The notes beneath the pieces are model-generated. The model worked only from the letters and a program-made list of their open reading frames with translations, made no database searches and was not told the origin of the DNA. A stretch of DNA of 64,000 nucleotides from the NCBI RefSeq assembly GCF_020283565.1, contig NC_060059.1:45156572-45220571 (forward strand), read 5' to 3'. This DNA is from Trifolium pratense. Taxonomy: Eukaryota > Streptophyta > Magnoliopsida > Fabales > Fabaceae. The translations under genes and the position numbers were made by a program. The first letter of the stretch is position 1. Each line of letters opens with the position of its first letter. Shown in pieces: positions 55,482-64,000 of this stretch.

Positions 55482-57200
55482 TGATGCGCTGCAAGTATAC
55501 AGCCTTGCCGCGTGTAGTTTTAAAAGATTATTGATCCCACAGAGACCAATAGTCGACCTACCGTTATCTAATGTTACGTTGTAAATCTAAGGCTAAATAG
55601 TAAATAGTAGTAGAATTTTTAAATAAAACAAAAGAAAATATTTTTTTGGGTTTTTAGAATAATAAAGCGTATTGCTAGGATGAGCTCTTAGTTGCTTCAC
55701 CGGGTTCGATATTTAATTCGCGCTAAGTAAAATTACTACCGCATCTAATTGTCGTATTTTAATAAAAGCGATGCTCCAGGCGAAAGCCGTTCTCACTTCC
55801 AGCTCTCACAACTCTCATCATGAAATTATAAAATACTTATCAAAGTAGTTTTCGTGCTAAGTAAAATTACTACACCACCTAGTTGTCGTATTTTAATAAA
55901 GTCGATGCTCCAGGCGAAAGCCGTTCTCACTTCCAGCTCTCACAACTCTCATCATGAAATTAATAAAATACTTTACAAAGTAGTTGCATTACTTCTAGAT
56001 ATTTAGTGGTGTAAACAATTAAGTTTTCGAATTATATTGGTTTAAAAACACTAATCTCAGCTATCGCGAATCTTGACTAATGTTGTAGATTATATAGGTG
56101 ATGCTAAACTCTCGTCTCACATCCGCTAATAAAGTACTTTTTGAAAACCAAATATAATTAAATTACTTCTAATCCTAAGTGGGCGTTCTTCCGAATTAGA
56201 AATAATTATCGACTCTAATCCTAAGTGGGCGTTCTTCCGAATTAGAATCAATGTTCAGTTTTTACTATCTAGTAGAAATCTCAAGTGGCGTTCTATGTTG
56301 ATCCTACTTTAATTAATTCTCACTCTCGTGACAAATTATAGTCATTTAAAAATAAAAACTGCTTAAAGAAAACTTAAAAGAAACTAGCGCGCGAACTAAC
56401 TATCGAAACCCTACTAGCTACTAATCACACATCCTAGCAATATTAAATTAGCTAGACATAACTAAAACTAAAACTAAAGACGAAATAAATAAATAAGCGG
56501 GAAATAAAAACATAAAGCAAATAAATAAATAAAGCATAAATAAATAAAAACAATAAAGAAAAATAAAAGAAAGAAAATAAAATAAAAACCTGGATAAAAG
56601 CTCCAAGGAATAACGTCGGCACAAAAGAAAATAATATTCAACTTTAGAAAGAATTCCCGCAAAGGCTTAAGAATTCTTTCCAACTAACTATACGAGTTAT
56701 ATTCTCGTTTTACAAGTTAATTGTTACAAAGTTGCGTGTCTAGAAAGTGGAGAAAAGGGACCTATTTATACTAATTTCACAAGAGACAAAACATAAATCT
56801 GGCCGATGTGGGACTTTAGCAAATTAGCGCGTGACCGTTTGATTTCAGGAATGGCCAGGATGAAGAAAGCACATGGCTGGCGCCATGTGTGCATGTGGCG
56901 GGTGCCACTTGGTGCATGTTGGCAGGCGCCATCTTGGCCTGGTTGGCGGACGGCAACGTGTGTTTGGTGGGCTGCACATGTGTGGCCCAATTGGCTGCAC
57001 ATGTGTGGCCCTTTTTGTCCATTTTTGCTCCTTTTTGGTCCGTTTTCGTTCCTTTTTTCAACTCGTACAATTTTTATCTGTTTATTTAAAATACGAGAAA
57101 TAAGTAACGATTCATAATATAAAACTTCGAAATCGAAATAAAAATAATTAAAATATAATAGTAAATTAACTAAATAAATAGCACATTTTTAGGCGTATCA
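55482..57200 (-). repeat. 3' LTR of the Athila-like element in nest C
   Basis: It contains paired direct repeats (GATGCTCCAGGCGAAAGCCG at 55770 and 55899; CTAATCCTAAGTGGGCGTTC at 56167 and 56216) and a GC-rich block (56880-57010). That block produces several overlapping Trp/His/Cys-rich frames on both strands, which I do not regard as genes. Confidence 0.93.
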
Positions 57201-58233
57201 AACTCCCCTAAACTTGAACCATTGCTTGTCCTCAAGCAATTTAGCTTGCATGTAGAAAACATGTAAAATGCGAAGCAACTCACACACACAGACTTAGAGG
57301 AAAATAACATCACAAGTACTCATACGTGGTCAGAAATTCAAATCGGCTAAGATTAATTAGTTAGGTTCTTTACACAATCAAGAAGGGTATTTCAACGACA
57401 CACAAAGTTCTCCCTCTTATACATATCAAATTTGGATCATGCCGTTGTACTAAAATCTAAATCTTCTCCTTTGTTTCATCCTTTTTCATTCTAGACAGTC
57501 ACATTAAGACCCTTTATCTATGTCACACACATGGTAAGAAAGCCGGTTAGCGTCTTTGTTCATCTATTTCAACTCGCAATTAGCTTGATGATACAAATTT
57601 TGATGATACAAATTTTTGTATTAGCAATCATATAAATATTTTTTTTTTCAAGGTTTAACCGTATTACCACAGTATGACCTCATATTATTTTATTCTTTAA
57701 GGTTTAACCGTATTACCACAGTATGACCTTAAGAATTTGCTTAGATGATTCGCTTATATTCATCGACAAACCTACTTAATGTGTGACTTTATAGATGGTG
57801 TCCGACTGGATAGATAAACTACTAAAGGATTCCACAAATTTAAATCAGGAGATTTTGGCACAATGGTTATTCAAATTGATATCTATACTAGGGAGACTTC
57901 TGGGTGTTGGAAAAATACCGATTTTGTTGTGAAATTCCCTAATTTCCTTAACTTAGCCTCTCGTCTTTTCTTAACCTATATACTTTCTAAGTGAGCTATT
58001 AGCCTAAGCCTTTGAAAAAAAAAAAAAAATTATTGGTTCAAGGAAAGGAAAAATTTAAAATTTACCCAAAAATAGTGCTATTATTTTATTTGCGAAAAGG
58101 GAAATTGTACTAAAAATAAAATAACTGAGAAATAAAGTAAGGATGGTAGAATACTCCCCTAAACTTAAATCCAACTGTGTCCTCACTGTTGAGACTCAAG
58201 TGTAGCTTTGGAGCACAAAACCTGGTGGAGAGA
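57201..58233 (-). other. 3' internal noncoding region and PPT of the Athila-like element
   Basis: The polypurine tract (- strand AAGTTTAGGGGAGTT) abuts the 3' LTR at 57201-57215, and a near copy (TTTAAGTTTAGGGGAG) occurs at 58156-58171, after the second ORF. Between them is a duplicated AGGTTTAACCGTATTACCAC (57650 and 57700). No gene is seen. Confidence 0.7.
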
Positions 58234-59037
58234 TCATGAGGGAGGATGTTGATAATTTTGGAAATTGTTGAACTGAAGCCTCAAACCGCCTAGCTCTTGT
58301 ATGACATTGTCGAGCTGTTGTTGACGGTGCTCTTCGGAGCTCTCCCACCTATGATAATAGCCCTGCATCTCATGTTGGTTTTGAAGAATTTGGTTTTGCT
58401 GGGCTTGCATGAATGTCATTTGTTCCATCATCTCCTCTTGTTGTTGGTGCATGGCATAAAATAATCCATCGCGCTCTTGATTTAGTGCATTTTGGGCGCG
58501 TATCTCATGGAGTACATCATTAATAGTGCTTTGCCTTGATGAGGAGGAACTACCTGCAAAAGTGTTAGAAAAATGTGTAGTGTGTGCAGGTGGAACAATG
58601 CTTGCGCCCCCACCAGCAGCAACATTTGGAGAAATGTGCGTGGGAGCTCTATTAGTCGTAGAATTATTAGTATAGCAAAGATTTCTCGGGTCACGTACAT
58701 CCGTTAGCCATTGGTTAGGAAGGGTGATATTATTAAAAACACGATTTTGAATCATTAAATCATATCTACCATCTTCTCTTAACCTTACTAGGTTCATACT
58801 CCTTACCATATCTTCATCGATTAACCGAGGTGGAGTATGTTCTAAATTTCTCAATTGAGGTCCTAGTCCTATGGCTTTAGCTATGGTCGTGATTAGCCCT
58901 CCAAAAATTATCGCTCCGCCCCGACTTGTATTAACTTGTGAAAGCATATGTGAAAATAAAAACGGGACGGTGTTAATTTTCATTTTTCTAAGTGCAGCAA
59001 ACATGTAAAACATTTCTTTGGAGTTGACCAAAAACAT
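58234..59037 (-). CDS. second ORF of the Athila-like element (plant transposon/ORF1-like protein), 5' truncated
   Basis: 267 codons from the Met at 59037. The frame is open a further 15 codons upstream (NEAWRDHAIDSIGK) to a TAA, suggesting that the true N-terminus is lost. It contains FYMFAALRKMKINTVPFLFS and GGAIIFGGLITTIAKAIGLG, resembling the putative plant transposon protein region of Athila-type elements. A Ser-rich linker (SSSSSRQSTINDVL) and a Gln-rich coiled-coil-like C-terminus (MHQQQEEMMEQMTFMQAQQN) follow. Its function is unknown. It stands where pol/env would normally be. Confidence 0.6.
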   Translation of the reverse strand: MFLVNSKEMFYMFAALRKMKINTVPFLFSHMLSQVNTSRGGAIIFGGLITTIAKAIGLGPQLRNLEHTPPRLIDEDMVRSMNLVRLREDGRYDLMIQNRVFNNITLPNQWLTDVRDPRNLCYTNNSTTNRAPTHISPNVAAGGGASIVPPAHTTHFSNTFAGSSSSSRQSTINDVLHEIRAQNALNQERDGLFYAMHQQQEEMMEQMTFMQAQQNQILQNQHEMQGYYHRWESSEEHRQQQLDNVIQELGGLRLQFNNFQNYQHPPS

Positions 59038-59664
59038 TTTCCCTATGGAATCTATAGCATGGTCACGCCATGCTTCATTTTAAGAGTGTGGGAAATTGAA
59101 TTTTGTTTGCTTTGAAAAATGCTTTTTGACCAAAGACTACTCTTTTGATTGAATGCACATTTAATTTATGTTTGACCAATTAAATAGACATTTGTAAGTG
59201 CATATACTAATCGACTAATAGACGGTTACGAAAATAATTGAAAATCATTGAAAATAATTTCGTAATAATGATTAAAATAAATACTAATAAAATACTTAAT
59301 AATGTATTGAAATTGAAAAGAAAATGTTTGAATGAAAATATGCTGAAATAAAATCACACATGAAAACAGGGAAACAATTCAAAGAAAAAGAAAGCAAAAA
59401 TAAAAGAAAACGATAAAAGTCATGGGTTGCCTCCCACGTAGCGCTTTTGTTTAACGTCGTTGGCTCGACTTATTAGAGGTGTAAGCACTATGAATCTCCG
59501 ATTAAACTCCTAATTAATCTTGGTTTCCATCGCCATTTGTCAACCCATCTCCCATACCCTTCACTCTTTATTTTCTTTTTCCTATAGGGAAGTTCAGAGG
59601 TCTGAACGTGTGGTGGTGGTTCAGGATCAATCTTTATTATCAGTTTTTCGGGTCTAGGTTTATC
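59038..59664 (-). other. interval between the two ORFs of the Athila-like element
   Basis: AT-rich, with no recognisable pol sequence. The motif GTGGGAGGCAACCCATG (- strand, 59420-59436), common after gag in plant elements, lies near the downstream end of the gag-like ORF. Confidence 0.6.
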
Positions 59665-60330
59665 TTATTCATTAACCACCTCAAAGTCTAGTCTCCCTTT
59701 TTTAACACTAATAATTTCCCTATTGTCCTCTAAATTTTTCTTTTTATACGGGATTTCATACAAAGGGGCATTAGTGTTAATGTTTTTCAGCTCTTCTACA
59801 TCCCTTTTAGATTGGGATTCTACCTTGGCTTCCACAAGCCTTTGGGTGAAAGGGGTCGGTGGATTGTAAGGGGGAGGAAGAATGTAAGATGCTTCCTTCT
59901 CTACCTCTTTGACAACCTCCTCTTTAGGTGGTGTCGGTTGAACTTTCGCAATCTCTACTCTTTTCTCATTAGATTTCTCATTGATTACATTATCACTCTC
60001 TTTAAGATTTTCAATTTGACTTTCATTAGTTGTTATGACGTGTACATGACTCTTAGTGAACGATCCTAGAGATGCTTGTGCAAGCAAAGAGATTTGAGTC
60101 TCTATTGCCTTGCTATCGGCCGCGAGGGACTCGACCTTAGTGTTTAACTTCATGAAAGCTTCATTTACTTCTTTATTTATGCGAGTTTGTGTTTCCACAA
60201 ACTCTAGCCTAAAGAGTGTTTGAGTCTTAATGAAATCCTCCATTAATATTTCGAGATTGGATTTATAGTGATTTTGTGGTTCCTCATAATATTGGGGGTG
60301 GTGGTCGTAGAGGAAATATGAGTAATCCAT
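59665..60330 (-). CDS. gag C-terminus-like ORF of the Athila-like element
   Basis: 221 codons from ATG at 60330 (MDYSYFLYDHHPQYYEEPQN), shortly after the PBS. It looks like the C-terminal third of an Athila gag: a helical segment (SNLEILMEDFIKTQTLFRLE, AIETQISLLAQASLG), an acidic linker, and the Pro-rich YILPPPYNPPTPFTQRLVEA motif that precedes protease in relatives. No capsid core or zinc knuckle is present, so the N-terminal two thirds of gag appear deleted. Confidence 0.7.
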   Translation of the reverse strand: MDYSYFLYDHHPQYYEEPQNHYKSNLEILMEDFIKTQTLFRLEFVETQTRINKEVNEAFMKLNTKVESLAADSKAIETQISLLAQASLGSFTKSHVHVITTNESQIENLKESDNVINEKSNEKRVEIAKVQPTPPKEEVVKEVEKEASYILPPPYNPPTPFTQRLVEAKVESQSKRDVEELKNINTNAPLYEIPYKKKNLEDNREIISVKKGRLDFEVVNE

Positions 60331-60403
60331 TTTAAAAATTTAAAAATAAAAGTGCCTTAGTCTCTACGGTGCAACATTGGAGTTACGATATTGACTAAAT
60401 TGG

Positions 60404-60421
60404 TCCCCGGCAACGGCGCCA
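60404..60421 (-). promoter_or_regulatory. primer binding site, tRNA-Asp type
   Basis: - strand TGGCGCCGTTGCCGGGGA, an exact complement of the plant tRNA-Asp 3' end, six bases inside the 5' LTR. Confidence 0.92.
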
Positions 60422-60427
60422 AAAACT

Positions 60428-62150
60428 TGATGCGCTGCAAGTATACAGCCTTGCCGCGTGTAGTTTTAAAAGATTATCGATCCCACAGAGACCAATAGTC
60501 GACCTACCGTTATCTAATGTTACGTTGTAAATCTAAGGCTAAATAGTAAATAGTAGTAGAATTTTTAAATAAAACAAAAGAAAATATTTTTTTGGGTTTT
60601 TAGAATAATAAAGCGTATTGCTAGGATGAGCTCTTAGTTGCTTCACAGGGTTCGATATTTAATTCGCGCTAAGTAAAATTACTACCGCATCTAATTGTCG
60701 TATTTTAATAAAAGCGATGCTCCAGGCGAAAGCCGTTCTCACTTCCAGCTCTCACAACTCTCATCATGAAATTATAAAATACTTATCAAAGTAGTTTTCG
60801 TGCTAAGTAAAATTACTACACCACCTAGTTGTCGTATTTTAATAAAGTCGATGCTCCAGGCGAAAGCCGTTCTCACTTCCAGCTCTCACAACTCTCATCA
60901 TGAAATTAATAAAATACTTTACAAAGTAGTTGCATTACTTCTAGATATTTAGTGGTGTAAACAATTAAGTTTTCGAATTATATTGGTTTAAAAACACTAA
61001 TCTCAGCTATCGCGAATCTTGACTAATGTTGTAGATTATAAAGGTGATGCTAAACTCTCGTCTCACATCCGCTAATAAAGTACTTTTTGAAAACCAAATA
61101 TAATTAAATTACTTCTAATCCTAAGTGGGCGTTCTTCCGAATTAGAAATAATTATCGACTCTAATCCTAAGTGGGCGTTCTTCCGAATTAGAATCAATGT
61201 TCAGTTTTTACTATCTAGTAGAAATCTCAAGTGGCGTTCTATGTTGATCCTACTTTAATTAATTCTCACTCTCGTGACAAATTATAGTCATTTAAAAATA
61301 AAAACTGCTTAAAGAAAACTTAAAAGAAACTAGCGCGCGAACTAACTATCGAAACCCTACTAGCTACTAATCACACATCCTAGCAATATTAAATTAGCTA
61401 GACATAACTAAAACTAAAACTAAAGACGAAATAAATAAATAAGCGGGAAATAAAAACATAAAACAAATAAATAAATAAATAAAGCATAAATAAATAAAAA
61501 CAATAAAGAAAAATAAAAGAAAGAAAATAAAATAAAAACCTGGATAAAAGCTCCAAGGAATAACGTCGGCACAAAAGAAAATAATATTCAACTTTAGAAA
61601 GAATTCCCGCAAAGGCTTAAGAATTCTTTCCAACTAACTATACGAGTTATATTCTCGTTTTACAAGTTAATTGTTACAAAGTTGCGTGTCTAGAAAGTGG
61701 AGAAAAGGGACCTATTTATACTAATTTCACAAGAGACAAAACATAAATCTGGCCGATGTGGGACTTTAGCAAATTAGCGCGTGACCGTTTGATTTCAGGA
61801 ATGGCCAGGATGAAGAAAGCACATGGCTGGCGCCATGTGTGCATGTGGCGGGTGCCACTTGGTGCATGTTGGCAGGCGCCATCTTGGCCTGGTTGGCGGA
61901 CGGCAACGTGTGTTTGGTGGGCTGCACATGTGTGGCCCAATTGGCTGCACATGTGTGGCCCTTTTTGTCCATTTTTGCTCCTTTTTGGTCCGTTTTCGTT
62001 CCTTTCTTCAACTCGTACAATTTTTATCTGTTTATTTAAAATACGAGAAATAAGTAACGATTCATAATATAAAACTTCGAAATCGAAATAAAAATAATTA
62101 AAATATAATAGTAAATTAACTAAATAAATAGCACATTTTTAGGCGTATCA
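60428..62150 (-). repeat. 5' LTR of the Athila-like element in nest C
   Basis: Near-identical to 55482-57200. It carries one extra AAAT unit near 61465. Confidence 0.93.
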
Positions 62151-63774
62151 CAAAGGAATTATGGATCAAATCTCTACATAAGATAATCTCTTTTGGGATC
62201 AACAACATTTGATGGAATTTTAAGTATATGCTTTCCTAGTCATAATTCATGCAATGAATTATAAGTTTGATCTTTCATGATCTTTTATGGTATTGATCAT
62301 CCAATGAAAATACCTGATCAAATATCCTAGACCAATCAAAATGCAACAACACAATTTGAACTATGAGTTGTGATGTACTTGCAAAAGGACTATGTTGGAA
62401 CATTCTTCAATGGTGTTGTCATACAAGTAAATTTTTGTCTCACATGCCATGGTACTATTCCAGCTGTTTTATTCTCAAGCTAAGCCTATTTCTGAAGTGT
62501 CCTTAAGGCTAGTAAACAGCTGCATATCACAAAGGAAATAGAGATGAAGCTTCATCACATTTGCTGATATAGTCAAGACTGGTTCAAGACTGATTCAAGA
62601 ACGATCTTGCACACAGTTTTGCAAAACCATTTCCAACTGTCATGAGTCCTTTTACTGAAGTTCCAAACGGCTATATTCTGACCTCTGACATTGGAAGGAA
62701 GCAGGAAACAACTCATTTGTACTTGCCAACAGCTCACACTTCTTTGGCTCTTGTGGATCAAAGCAAAATTCAGTTCAAGACTGTTTCAAGAATGAGCAGA
62801 GAATCTGGCAATTTTGCAGCAGCTGTCTAAAGCATTTTTGGCACTGAGTAACAGCTATAATTTGCTCTCTAACTGATATACTTGAAGGCCAAGACTCACA
62901 CATAAGGTTGCATCTATAAAAGGCAAGCAAATCCAAGAGAAAGAGTAAGAGTTCAAGCTACAAATCATCAATTACTTGTTTTTGTCTACAAGTCCTAAAG
63001 CTCTTCTTTCATCACTCAAACTCAGGCTCTTCATTCACATCATACTTCTGAGTTTATTGAGTGTTTATATTTGCTTCTCAAACAACCTTTGAGTTTCTAC
63101 AAGCAAATTTCTCAAGAGACCACTTTTCAACATAACCCACTTTTAAGTGGTTATATCTTTGTCTCTCAATTTTACCACTCACACTCCAGCTCCCTAACAA
63201 CCTATTGGATCACAATATTACTGAGTGTATTGAGTGTATTGAGTGTATTTTGTATAAGCTTCTCAAACTAGTTTTGAGTTTTTGTATAAGCTTAGATCCA
63301 GAACAACTTCCTTTGTAAAAGAAGATGGCTCAAGTCAATACGTAACTATTGATTGAGTGACACCTCTTTAAGGCTGAGGTAGATCAAGCTTGTAGGGCTT
63401 GGAGATTTGGATCTTGGTTTAGATCAAAGAAGATTTGTATTTGAGATCGGTAGTATCCAAATATCATAGTGAAAACTCACAGGCGTGGGGACTGGACTAG
63501 CCCAACATTTGGGTGAACCAGTATAATTTTTGTGTGTGAATCTCTCTTACCTTTAACTCTTTATTTACTGTAAACACACATCACACATACCACTTTATTT
63601 ACATTTAATTTGAACTCTCACGCAGTGAAGAACATTCTCAGAACAATCTGTTTTATCATTCACTAACGTTCATCCAAGTATACACTTGAGATCAATTTTG
63701 TAGTGTGCAGGATTAATTTTAAAAGGGTCACAATTCAAAACCCCCCCTTTCTTGTGACTATTTCTTCTACTTCA

Positions 63775-63905
63775 AAAGTGTCCCATGATTTCTTAATGTC
63801 ATGGTGGCAACATTGAGAACTATCAGATGAAGTCAATGGTTCACTTCCAGATGCTTCAGTCGAATGAATATCACCAATTCCAGATGAAGTGGACGTTAAA
63901 TCCAT
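63775..63905 (-). pseudogene. transposase exon 1, N-terminal part
   Basis: It starts MDLTSTSSGIGDIHSTEASG and ends ...KKSWDTL at the TSD. The ATG at 63905-63903 was chosen because it is the first in frame. The frame is cut by the solo LTR at 63774, but with LTR and one TSD removed it runs on as SWDTLVFHSIKEVEDFYGQY, the classic start of a FAR1 domain. Confidence 0.85.
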
Positions 63906-64000
63906 TTAAAACACAATTGAATCAAAACCTATACAAAAACACAATCGAATCAATAAAAATCAAAATCAAGAACACATTCACTATACAAAAACCTAAAAAA
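63906..64000 (-). promoter_or_regulatory. 5' region of the transposase gene, truncated by the window edge
   Basis: Read on -, it opens TTTTTTAGGTTTTTGTATAG and continues with TTTGATTTT runs and ATTGATTCGATTG before the ATG. The opening matches 5664-5683 upstream of exon 2 of the opposite gene. Confidence 0.7.

Larger units (their letters stand above)
55482..62150 (-). mobile_element. Athila-like non-autonomous LTR element with two ORFs
   Basis: LTRs TGATGCGC...GTATCA, 1719 bp (55482-57200) and 1723 bp (60428-62150), TSD CAAAG (55477-55481 and 62151-62155). On the coding (-) strand the order is PBS of tRNA-Asp type, a gag-C-terminus-like ORF, a second ORF where pol or env would stand, PPT, 3' LTR. 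There is no protease, reverse transcriptase or integrase. About five substitutions and one AAAT-unit difference separate the LTRs. Confidence 0.9.
54538..63774 (+). mobile_element. solo LTR of Copia SIRE/Maximus type, interrupted by an Athila-like element
   Basis: One LTR only, TGTTGAGG...CTACTTCA, with TSD AAAGT (54533-54537 and 63775-63779). Its parts, 54538-55481 and 62156-63774, total about 2.56 kb. No interior, PBS or second LTR exists, so it is a solo LTR left by LTR-LTR recombination. The TTTTAATGACAACAAACC start and the late TTGGGTGAACCAGTATAA and CCCCCCC words resemble SIRE/Maximus LTRs; this clade call is from memory. It interrupts exon 1 of the transposase inside the FAR1 domain. 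The frames at 54698-54994 and 62573-63271 are LTR sequence. Confidence 0.8.
16475..63905 (-). pseudogene. FAR1-type Mutator transposase, two exons split by three retroelement nests
   Basis: Segments in coding order are 63905-63775, 54532-53766, intron 53765-35154, 35153-34315 and 17206-16475. Counting each TSD once, these total 2469 nt (823 codons) with consistent phases. The order is an acidic/Ser N-terminus, a FAR1 zinc-type DNA-binding domain, the MULE transposase core, a SWIM zinc finger and a Lys-rich C-terminus. This is the FAR1/FHY3-like (FRS) arrangement of Mutator transposases. Besides the insertions I find only one lesion, TGA at 34767-34765. The product would recognise the MULE ends and cut and join DNA in the nucleus. 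It could alternatively be a domesticated FRS gene, but the repeats and the Ulp1-like partner favour a transposon. Confidence 0.85.
4560..64000. mobile_element. Mutator-like element (Kaonashi-like) carrying Ulp1-like and FAR1-type transposase genes
   Basis: Two convergent genes, a C48/Ulp1-like gene on + and a FAR1/MULE/SWIM transposase on -, share intron repeats and inverted-homologous 5' regions (see 5560-5690), which argues that they belong to one element. MULEs that carry both a transposase and a Ulp1-like gene are known as Kaonashi elements in Arabidopsis and have relatives in other plants. Subtracting the nested insertions leaves about 11-12 kb. The right end lies beyond the window and the left end is approximate. 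No short TIR was recognised, which fits either a non-TIR MULE or long TIRs only partly in view. Confidence 0.75.

Noticed and set aside
56766..57117. Cys/His/Trp-rich frames on both strands, repeated at 61716-62067
   Set aside because: They come from the GC-rich block in both LTRs of the Athila-like element; the frames overlap on opposite strands and lack any known fold.
54538..63774. Interpreting nest C as a full-length Copia element with an Athila interior
   Set aside because: The interior has its own LTRs, PBS and TSD (CAAAG). The outer sequence occurs only once and is flanked by AAAGT, so it is a solo LTR.

Overview
This window is nuclear DNA from a flowering plant. The spliced genes with GT/AG introns, the density of plant LTR retrotransposons (Tekay/Del chromovirus, Athila-like, Copia, a SIRE/Maximus-type LTR) and the style of the LTRs suggest a papilionoid legume of the clover/medic/vetch kind. 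That placement is an inference and I cannot name a species. I see no ordinary single-copy host gene; almost everything from 1.6 kb onward is transposon.

Layout. Bases 1-1632 are AT-rich intergenic DNA. Bases 1633-3347 hold a 1.7-kb terminal-inverted-repeat element set in a (TA)n tract, followed by about 1.2 kb of featureless AT-rich DNA. From about 4560 to beyond the end of the window lies one very large Mutator-like element (MULE). It carries two convergent genes: a Ulp1/C48-protease-like gene on + (5000-14717, ten exons) and a FAR1-type MULE transposase gene on - (start 63905, stop 16475). Without its insertions this MULE would be only about 11-12 kb. The + gene has a 3.05-kb PIF/Harbinger transposon in intron 4 and a 343-bp Mutator-type MITE in intron 7.

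The transposase gene is broken by three nests of retroelements, each with a 5-bp target-site duplication (TSD). Nest A (17212-34314) is a Tekay chromovirus with a Copia element in its 5' LTR. Nest B (35502-53628) is an Athila-like non-autonomous element; a chromovirus-derived non-autonomous element sits in its 5' LTR, and a gag-only (TR-GAG) element sits inside that. Nest C (54538-63774) is a Copia SIRE/Maximus-like solo LTR with an Athila-like non-autonomous element inside it. With the nests removed, the transposase reads as one 823-codon frame with a single internal TGA. The protease gene has two in-frame TAA codons and a 1-nt frameshift in its catalytic domain.

How the parts relate. The transposase would bind and move the MULE, and the Ulp1-like protein is a passenger gene known from Kaonashi-type MULEs. 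A palindromic repeat (TGAAACCATT ... AATGGTTTCA) fills the introns and 3' flanks of both genes but no exons, supplies two of the splice acceptors, and recurs in the separate 1.7-kb element. The three chromovirus-derived families share LTR blocks, including arrays of small hairpins whose stems change in a compensating way. They form an autonomy series: full gag-pol, gag-only, and no ORF.
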